DNA of 64,000 bases from positions 868,001 through 932,000 of the forward strand of contig BPJP01000001.1 of NCBI GenBank assembly GCA_026004675.1, in the 5' to 3' direction. The notes beneath the pieces are model-generated. The model saw only the letters and a list, made by a program, of their open reading frames with translations. It had not been told where the DNA came from and did no database searches. The position numbers were made by a program, and so were the translations under genes. Each line of letters opens with the position of its first letter. Position 1 is the first letter of the stretch. Below, in pieces: positions 35,840-44,265 of the stretch. The stretch is from Gemmatales bacterium. GTDB taxonomy: Bacteria > Planctomycetota > Planctomycetia > Gemmatales > Gemmataceae.

Positions 35840-37945
35840 AACGGGTTCTTGCCGGCGAAGCAAAGTGCCGCCTTGTCAAGGTCGCCCGTGGCCGCGTACG
35901 CTTGCCCCATCAGATGAAGCAAGGCCTCGCGGTCCACTGTTTTTGGATCGGCGATCAATTCTCGGCAAAGATCGAGGCAATTCTCTGGGTGCCGTGCGTG
36001 CAAGGCGATTTCAGCAAGACGAAAAACGCGCGACGCCGCTCCACATGCCATTTCGCGCAACAATCGGCTCGAGGTACTTCTTTGCCAAAGTCGGCTGGGC
36101 TTCTCTCTGATACGCTTCGGCAAGCAAATAGCCCATTTCATCGGCTAAATCCCCTGGCTGGGCTGCGGCCAGTTCTTTTTCGAAAAGGACGATGGCGCGA
36201 TCATCAAGTCCCAATTCCAGGTACGCCCGACCCATCAGCAGCATCCCCACCAGACCAAGAGGCTGCTTCTCTTTCAAGTTCTTCAATGACGACAGCAGAT
36301 TCGGCGCTGCCGAGGTGAAACGCTCTCGATCATTCGCGAGCTGGAAGCGCCCCCAACGCCAGTAAGAAGCTGCCCATCTTGGCACTTGTGGAACCGACCA
36401 GGCTTTGGCGGTGTTCCAGCAATGCGGCAATCGCTTCTTTTGGCTGGTGATCGAGCAAGTAGGCACTGGCCAGAAAACAGCACGCGGCAGCTTGTTGCTC
36501 TTTGTCGGTAGCATAGCTAGCCGACCGCCGCAAATGGGAAATGGCTAACTTCAACCGGCGCGTTTCCAGATAGGATCGACCAATCCAGTAATAGGCGAGC
36601 GGCACCAATCGATGTTCTGGGCGCCTGGTCGATGACCCGGAACCAATTCTCCCGCGCGCTGGGATACTGGCCGAGTCGAAATTGCACCTGGCCAAGATTA
36701 TAGGCTGCCGATACTCCCACCGGCGAACGCGGCGACGATTCCAGGACGCGTTCAAACCAGGCGCTTGCTCCAATGTTTTTCCCTGCTTTTGCCTCGAGCC
36801 GGCCGAGTTCCAGCATGACGGCTGGTCCTAATGGATGCCCTGGCTGAGACAACAACGCTTCACGTAACGCACGCTGTGCCAGTGTCGGCAAGACAACCTT
36901 GCTATCGGAACGCGCAAAACGAATGGTTCCGCCCTTGCTTCGCCACGCGATGCCCAGCACAGTTGCAAGCTCGTCGAGCAGATGGCCTGCTTCCACATTC
37001 TCCAGTTGAACACTAATCAGCTGCTCTTGAATCTCGCCCAGGGTGTCTGGTTCCCATTTCGCTTTGAAGCCGACTTCTTGGCCTAATCGGTCAATGAGAT
37101 CGGCGACACGCACATCCACAAGCTGAATCGACACCAGGCTCTCGATCGGGTTTTTCGCTGCCAGCACGACGTTAATCGGTCCTTTCGGCTGGATTGGCCT
37201 GGTGTTTTCGCCAGGATTAGGACCGGTCAATGGCCAATCGAGGTAACGTTCCAATTCCAAGGTGCCAAGCGAGAAGCCGACCAAGGCCTGATTATAAGGA
37301 CCGGGTTCCTCCTGCAACTGGGCGCCAACCAACGAAAAAGCGTACAGGTATCGCGTTTCGTCTCGCAACTCCGCTGGCCATTCGGACGAGTCTCGACGCA
37401 AGTGAAGTCGGCCAAGCAATTCCCTCGCTTCTTGATACTCGTTCCCTTTCAAACAGACTCGAGCGATTCCCAGGTGGCTGGCGACCGCAATTGAAAGTTG
37501 CGACGTCGAACTGGCCAGATCGCGATAGGCGGCTTTGGCTTTGTCGAAGTGGCCCATTCCTTCCAATGCCAGCGCTACCCGATAGCGAATAAAATCGGGG
37601 GACCACCGACTTGTTGGCCTCTTTGCATTCCCGATAATGTTTCAGAGCGAGATCGTAACGGCCGGCCCGAAAACGGTTGTCGCCGTTCAATACTGATGCC
37701 GCTTCGCTCAACTCGACATCTTCTTCGGCCAGGCTAAGAGTGACAGTCGTCTGGGATTCTTTCGGCGTTTCGGGCCAGAGAAAGAACAACATGACCAATA
37801 CGCCAGCTTGAGCGGCCGCCAGAACGGGCCAGAAAAGCCGAGTCAACGTGGACCACCGCGTGGATGGCGACTTGGCTTCGACCGTTGGCGCAACCTGCTT
37901 TTCTGAAGCCGGTTGCGTCGTTGATCTGGTCTCCTCAGATGCCAT
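35836..37945 (-). CDS. Membrane-anchored TPR protein with secretin-STN-like segment (four frameshifts)
   Basis: Removing four single extra bases, at 37597-37601 (G5), 36619-36621 (G3), 36350-36354 (C5) and 36022-36026 (A5), yields one protein of about 701 residues. It has an N-terminal transmembrane helix (FWPVLAAAQAGVLVMLFFLW, about 38-58) and tandem TPR units along most of its length (RFRAGRYDLALKHYRECKEA, MGHFDKAKAAYRDLASS, AAYNLGQVQFRLGQYPSARE, GRAYLELGLDDRAIVLFEKE, GQAYAATGDLDKAALCF). Near the middle a segment (VSIQLVDVRVADLIDRLGQE, ISVQLENVEAGHLLDELATV) resembles the STN/secretin N-domain. A CDS of whole-codon length after repair supports the reconstruction. It is divergent from flgM and may be an assembly platform of the motility apparatus; the function is inferred. 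Confidence 0.7.
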
Positions 37946-37959
37946 GGTTCTTCCCCTTT

Positions 37960-37984
37960 TCGGTCGTCTTCAGCCTTTATCGAA
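37960..37984 (-). promoter_or_regulatory. Candidate sigma-28-like -10 upstream of large TPR gene
   Basis: The minus strand carries TTCGATAA at 37984-37977, 32 bases upstream of the TPR start, identical to the octamer in the other two candidate flagellar promoters. The -35 region (CAAGG, 12-15 bases further upstream) is weak. Confidence 0.3.
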
Positions 37985-38014
37985 GTTCAAGTTAACGACC
38001 TTGACCGAAATTCC

Positions 38015-38041
38015 GCAAGTTTTTGCCGCCGGCTTCGATAA
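38015..38041 (+). promoter_or_regulatory. Candidate sigma-28 (FliA) promoter of flgM-like gene
   Basis: GCAAGTTT (38015-38022), an 11-base spacer and TTCGATAA (38034-38041) match the sigma-28 consensus TAAAGTTT-N11-GCCGATAA at 6 of 8 positions in each box with the exact spacing. It lies 50 bases before the ATG of the FlgM-like gene. A flgM gene under its own target sigma factor is the usual arrangement in flagellated bacteria. Confidence 0.65.
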
Positions 38042-38091
38042 CGTTCTACAGCCCAAACCAGTTTTGAACGCGATTTGCCTGGAGACTTCCG

Positions 38092-38370
38092 ATGCAAGTG
38101 AACAACAACGTATCCGGCCCTGTGCGAGTGGATCATCTTCGCCGGGAACAAGCCGAACCGGAACGTGGTGCTGCAAATGTACACCATGCAAGTTCGCATA
38201 TCCGGTCGGAAGAGCTTCAGCGACTGATCGACGGGGTCAAAGAGCTGCCCGAAGTGCGCAACGACGTTCTTGCCCGAGTCTCCGAACGACTTAAAACCGG
38301 ATTCTATTTCACACCACAGGCAGCGGATCAGGTGGCCCAGGCGATCCTCCGCACTGAGAACGGAGGCTAA
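38092..38370 (+). CDS. flgM: FlgM-like anti-sigma-28 factor
   Basis: A 92-residue soluble protein. The N-terminal half is polar and probably disordered. The C-terminal half (ELQRLIDGVKELPEVRNDVL followed by ARVSERLKTGFYFTPQAADQ and VAQAIL) has the FlgM pattern: helix, P-E-V-R, V/L-x-x-V, G-x-Y, A-x-x-I/V-A. FlgM holds FliA inactive until the hook is complete and it is exported. A sigma-28-like promoter precedes it by 50 bases. It is divergent from the large TPR gene and convergent with the PSD1 gene, from which it is separated by a hairpin. Confidence 0.72.
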   Translation: MQVNNNVSGPVRVDHLRREQAEPERGAANVHHASSHIRSEELQRLIDGVKELPEVRNDVLARVSERLKTGFYFTPQAADQVAQAILRTENGG

Positions 38371-38398
38371 TTCTTCATCAGGAGCAGACCGAGGCGTG

Positions 38399-38449
38399 GA
38401 GGTTACCGCCGGCGCGGCGGACGGCATCGCACGACGTCCGCCGCACCTC
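38399..38449. terminator. Bidirectional hairpin between convergent genes
   Basis: GCGGCGGACG (38414-38423) and CGTCCGCCGC (38435-38444) form a perfect 10-bp stem over an 11-base loop. An outer GAGGT/ACCTC pairing (38399-38403 with 38445-38449) extends it across an internal bulge. It sits between the flgM stop (38370) and the PSD1 stop (38499). No strong T-run follows, so termination is inferred from position. Confidence 0.55.
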
Positions 38450-38498
38450 TACTTCGACATTGCTTCAAAACCGGCTCATCGCTGCAGGAAGGACTCTT

Positions 38499-41400
38499 CT
38501 ATTCCACGTAGATAAATTCGTTCAGGCACATCAGGGCATGACAGAAATCGGTTAGCGCCAGAAAACTGCTGTCCTTTTTTCCCGATTGTTCGTAGGATTT
38601 TTTCTGCGCTTTGAGAAAGGCGATAGCATCGGTGGTTTCCTCCGCGGTGGCTGGCCGGGACAAGGCGGTTAGAAACGCCTGTCTCACTGTTTCATGATCT
38701 TCCAACCTTTTCTGCGCTATGTGGCTGGCAAAACGCCTTGGCATAATGGCGAACCTGAGGGTTGTTCATCAACAGCAGGGCTTGGGGTGCAATCGTCGTT
38801 GTCGGTCGTTGCCCCACTCCCGTCAGTGCTTCCGGAGCATCGAAGACGACCATCATTGGCACAAGTTTGCTGCGCTTGACTGTGAAATAGATGCTGCGTC
38901 GTCTACTCGCCTGGTCGAGTGTGCCTGGGCCAAACATTCGCCTGTCGAGTTCGCCGCAAACTGCGAGCAAACTATCGCGAATGACTTCGGCTTCCAAACG
39001 CCGGGTCGTTCGTCTCCAGAACAGTCGATTCTCCCGGTCCACTCGCGCGCGAAGTGGCTGTCGAATCCCCCGTCCTGCATATAGGTTGCACTGGTCATGA
39101 TCAACTTGTGGATGGGTTTCAACCTCCAGCCATTGCGGACCAATTCATTGGCCAGCCATTCCAGCAATTCGGGGTGGGTAGGCCTTTCGCCCCGCGTGCC
39201 GAAATCGCTCGGAGTGGCGACGATGCCTCGTCCAAGATGGTGCTGCCAAAGGCGATTGACGATTACACGTGCCAGAAGTTTACCAGCCCCATGTTCGACA
39301 TCGGTAAGCCATTGGGCGAAGGCACGCCGCCGATAGGACGTTCGCCAGCCGGGCGGTGGGGCGACCCACCAGCGGTTTGTGCTGTCCGGCGCATCGACCA
39401 GGACTTGCAGGAATCCTTGTGTGGCTACTCCTTCTTTGAGATTCGGATCGCCGCGGCGGAGAAAATAGGTCTGCTCGAAGAAGTCCTGGCCTTGGGAATG
39501 CAGGCGGATCGGCGGTAAGCCCTCGCTCGAAACGAGCGCTTTGATCGTCTTCGGTTGGGGAGCCTTTTTGAGGTGCACCAACTCTTCGTCATGGAGGCGG
39601 CGCCATTCTGGATCGATCGTCTTGTACCAATTCAGAAGCCGTTGTTGCTGCTGAGTTGTTCTCCTCGTCTCATCGATTTGAACGAACCGCCGAACGTCTT
39701 CGGGAATCGTGTCGCCCCGCAGCTCTCCGCCGGTGTTCGCGGCAATCGACAAGCGAAAACGACCCAAGTTGTGCCCCACATTATTCTTGAAGTCCATGGC
39801 CACGGTGACCACGGCACCAGCAGGCAGATCGATAGGGTTTGCCAGTTCGAAGACGGCTGCGTGATTCTTGCCGATTTGCGGATCGACGGCCCAACCCGAC
39901 TTGGGATTCGCGTCAATCGCTGCATCGATCGGCAGCGATTTTTGCGAGAACGTCGCCCGCGGGTTCACTAGTCGAACGGACCTGCCTTGGTCCTTTTGGC
40001 CCGGACTGGTGATGGTTATGCGGAGATCGGTCAGAGCGAAGTTGCCATTCTTCGCACGCCCTGGTCCTCCTCTTACCAGCGAAGGATCCGTCAACGCTTC
40101 CAAGCGAATAGCTCTGAAAGTCGTCTGCCCAGTCTTGAAGCGAATGGTGTAAGTGTCGAATTTGGGGTTTTTGCCACTGACTCGATACGACCCGTCGTCG
40201 AGCAGTGCAAGTGTTGCTCCGCCATTCGATTTGGCACTAAGCATTTCAGGAACCAGCCACGGTATTGACTTCCACGAGGCGGACTTTTCCCACGCACGCA
40301 AACGACCAGGCAGCTGGTTGGCTTCGAATTGTTGACGCGCGGCGATGTAGGGTTTGTGTTCCTGGTCGAATTTCTTTTTGGCAAGGCGGTATCCTTCCGG
40401 GTCGAGATTCAACTCGACTTCCGTGCGCACCGTTGTCGTAAAAGTCGCCAGCATTCGGTAGTAATCGCGCTGTGGGATCGGGTCGTATTTGTGATCGTGA
40501 CAGCGGGCACAGCCCAGCGTCAACCCGAGCATTGCCGTCCCGACCGTCGATAGCATGTCGTCAAGCTCGTCATAACGATGCTTTTCGACTTCGTTCTTGG
40601 TGATCTGTGTGCTGTGGACGCCTGCGGCCAAAAAGCCTGTCGCCTGCAAAGCGAGGTTGTTATCCGGAGCGAGTTCGTCACCGGCGATTTGCCATCGGAC
40701 GAAGGTATCATAAGGCAAATCCTGATTCAGCGCTTTGATAACGAAATCCCGATAGTGATAAGCGGTCGGCCGGTCGTAATCGTGTTCGAAGCCGTGGCTT
40801 TCGGCAAACCGTGCCAGGTCGAGCCAATGCCTGGCCCAACGTTCGCCGTAATGCGGACTCGCCAACAAGCGGTCGATCAGGTTGGGCCATGGGTCGGGCG
40901 AAGGATCCTTCAAAAACGTTTCCACCTCGGCTGGCGGCGGAGGCAGTCCAAGCAAGTCGAAATAGGCACGCCTGATCAAAACGCGCTTCGAAGCAACGGC
41001 ATTAGGAGCAATCCCCGCTTCCTCTTGCCTGGAACGAATAAAGAAATCGATCGGGTTCCGGCACCAGGCTTTGTCTTTGACCGCGGGTGGTTCGACCGGT
41101 GCTAATGGGCGAAATGCCCAAAAGTCGCGAGCACTTTCCTCCACAACTTTTTGCGTCCAGTGGACTTCTTCGCGTTGCACCGAAAAAGGCCGGTCGTAGG
41201 GAGCGTAATGGTCGATCCATTCGCCGATATAGGCGATTTCTTTGTCCGAGAGTTTTTTGCCTCGGTGCGGCATGTGGGGCTCGCGGACATGGTTGATCAG
41301 CTTGAAAAGATAGCTGTCTTTGGCGCGTCCGGGAATAATGGCTGGGCCGGCAGCGCCGCCTCGCAGTAACTCCTTTCGGCTGGAAAGATCGAATTCCGAC

Positions 41401-41601
41401 TCGATCTTTCGGCCGCCGTGGCAACGCAAGCAGCGCTTTTCCAATATTGGCCGAACGTGCTGGGTGAAAAGCTTCAATCCTTTGGCCATTTTTTCCGCAT
41501 GGTCGCCCGGTACGCTGTCAGCCGGCCCCAGCTGCCATTGCCGGCCAAAGCCCATACCCAGCCAACAGACAAACGGCTCCCATCCAGCCAATGCGTTTCA
41601 T
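38499..41601 (-). CDS. Planctomycete cytochrome C / DUF1549 / DUF1553 (PSD1) protein, frameshifted
   Basis: After repair this is about 1,032 residues, the usual size of these planctomycetal secreted proteins. Signal peptide MKRIGWMGAVCLLAGYGLWP begins at 41601. A c-type heme motif CLRCH follows near residue 55, then DUF1549 (LLASPHYGERWARHWLDLAR, with a second C-x-x-C-H, CARCH), a galactose-binding-like middle region, and DUF1553 (ARVIVNRLWQHHLGRGIVAT, DRENRLFWRRTTRRLEAEVI, RRSIYFTVKRSKLVPMMVVF). Three slips break it: an extra base in C4 41526-41529, an extra CG in (CG)4 39044-39051, and an extra base in A4 38730-38733. Removing them gives whole-codon length. No DUF1501 partner is adjacent, unlike the copy at 54880. 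The function of the family is not established; electron transfer outside the cytoplasm is inferred. Confidence 0.85.
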
Positions 41602-41691
41602 CGATCTGCCCTGCCGTGAGTATCAAAATTCTAGCCGCTACTAGATTAAATGCCTGGAGCGGATACCGTCAAAGAAATTCACTGTTCCTCA

Positions 41692-42117
41692 CCGTTTGTT
41701 GACGGTCCGCTCGTGGCGCTGACACCGCGACGCTCGCTGAAAACACCGTTTGTTGACGGTCCGCTCCTCGCGCTGACACCGCGACGCTCGCTGAAAACAC
41801 CGTTTGTTGACGGTCCGCTCGTCGCGCTGACACCACGACGCTCGCTGAAAACACCGTTAGTTGACGGTTCGCTCGTCGCACTGACGCTGCGATGCTCCTT
41901 GAAATCACCGTTAGTTGACGGTTCGCTCGTGGCGCTGACACCGCGAAGCTCGCTGAAAACACCGTTAGTTGACGGTCCGCTCGTCGCGCTGACACCGCGA
42001 CGCTCGCTGAAAACACCGTTAGTTGACGGTCCGCTCGTCGCGCTGACACCGCGACGCTCGCTGAAAACACCGTTAGTTGACGGTCCGCTCGTCGCGCTGA
42101 CACCGCGACGCTCGCTG
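41692..42117. repeat. Eight-copy 54-bp tandem repeat
   Basis: Units begin at 41692, 41746, 41800, 41854, 41908, 41962, 42016 and 42070 with an exact period of 54 bases. The first three carry CCGTTTGTTGACGG and the last five CCGTTAGTTGACGG; copy 5 and its neighbours have a few more substitutions and the last unit is cut short. Each unit contains CGTCGCG-CTGACAC-CGCGACG (a 7-bp inverted repeat in most copies) and a CCGT...ACGG pair. Since 54 is a multiple of 3 the array stays open in two frames (18-residue repeat on each strand), but no ribosome-binding site or homology supports translation. It lies between the divergent PSD1 and bfd genes. There are no spacers, so it is not a CRISPR. Confidence 0.93.
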
Positions 42118-42219
42118 ATTAAATGAGTTTGGAATGTCGTTAACGATCCCCGTTACACCCCGCGCGCACCAGAACCCACCAGGACGCACCTGATTTCAAA
42201 AAAAATTCGCTTGTGTGAC

Positions 42220-42247
42220 TTGACAAAACAAGCTGCCGCTCTATACA
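42220..42247 (+). promoter_or_regulatory. Sigma-70 promoter of bfd
   Basis: TTGACA (42220-42225), a 16-base spacer and TATACA (42242-42247) give a near-consensus housekeeping promoter 54 bases before the Bfd-like start. It is the strongest promoter I can see in the window. Confidence 0.75.
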
Positions 42248-42253
42248 TTTAAG

Positions 42254-42268
42254 TGAGACTGAATCTCA
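42254..42268 (+). promoter_or_regulatory. Fur-like 7-1-7 operator
   Basis: TGAGACT-G-AATCTCA is a 15-base inverted repeat with one mismatched pair. It closely resembles the 7-1-7 Fur box (TGATAAT-n-ATTATCA and its TGAGAAT variants). It covers the expected transcription start just after the -10, where a bound repressor would block initiation. Iron-dependent control of bfd is known in other bacteria. Confidence 0.5.
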
Positions 42269-42300
42269 GTTGCGTTTTGACGTGTTGCTGGCCGATTGCC

Positions 42301-43865
<1,565 letters not shown>

Positions 43866-43977
43866 CTCGACCTCCTTATGATCCTCGATCTCGGCCACTA
43901 AACAGCAGGCACGGAGTCGATCGGAACAGGAAAAAAACTACTGGCGTGATCGGTGAGCAGCATACGTCAGACAGGCT

Positions 43978-44052
43978 CGCTTTCCCACGCCGGTATGAAC
44001 CGGATCAGGTCCCAAGGGTGTACTCTCAGCCCGACGATGCGGACACCCCTAG
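43978..44052 (-). ncRNA. TPP riboswitch (THI element) upstream of thiC
   Basis: On the minus strand the leader reads GGGGTGTCC, then GGGCTGAGAGTACACCC, then GACCTGATCCGGTTCATACC and GGCGTGGGAAAG. This contains the invariant CUGAGA and ACCUGAUCCGGUUxAUACC blocks of the thiamine-pyrophosphate aptamer in correct order, with the closing GGGGTG/CCC-type helices. It should bind TPP and repress thiC, encoded about 110 bases downstream. Confidence 0.93.
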
Positions 44053-44265
44053 CGATCAAAGTGATTTTAGTCTAAAAGAAAGGCATTGACCAGTCACCGG
44101 TTGGCCGGCTACGGACATCAGTCGATGTCTTCCTGCATTTCGCTCGATCTCCGCACCTGTGTCTTTCATCGCCCATCGGCTTCGATTATGATTGCCCTGG
44201 ATGAGAGGCGTCTTCGAAAAAACTGCCACTTTGATGCTATTTTCAGTTGCCGATTGAGGTGAGTC

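Noticed and set aside
41692..42117. CRISPR array
   Set aside because: The 54-bp units are contiguous with no unique spacers and no cas genes are near.
41650..42126. Protein made of 18-residue repeats
   Set aside because: Openness follows from the 54-bp period, is also present on the opposite strand, and there is no ribosome-binding site or sequence outside the repeat.
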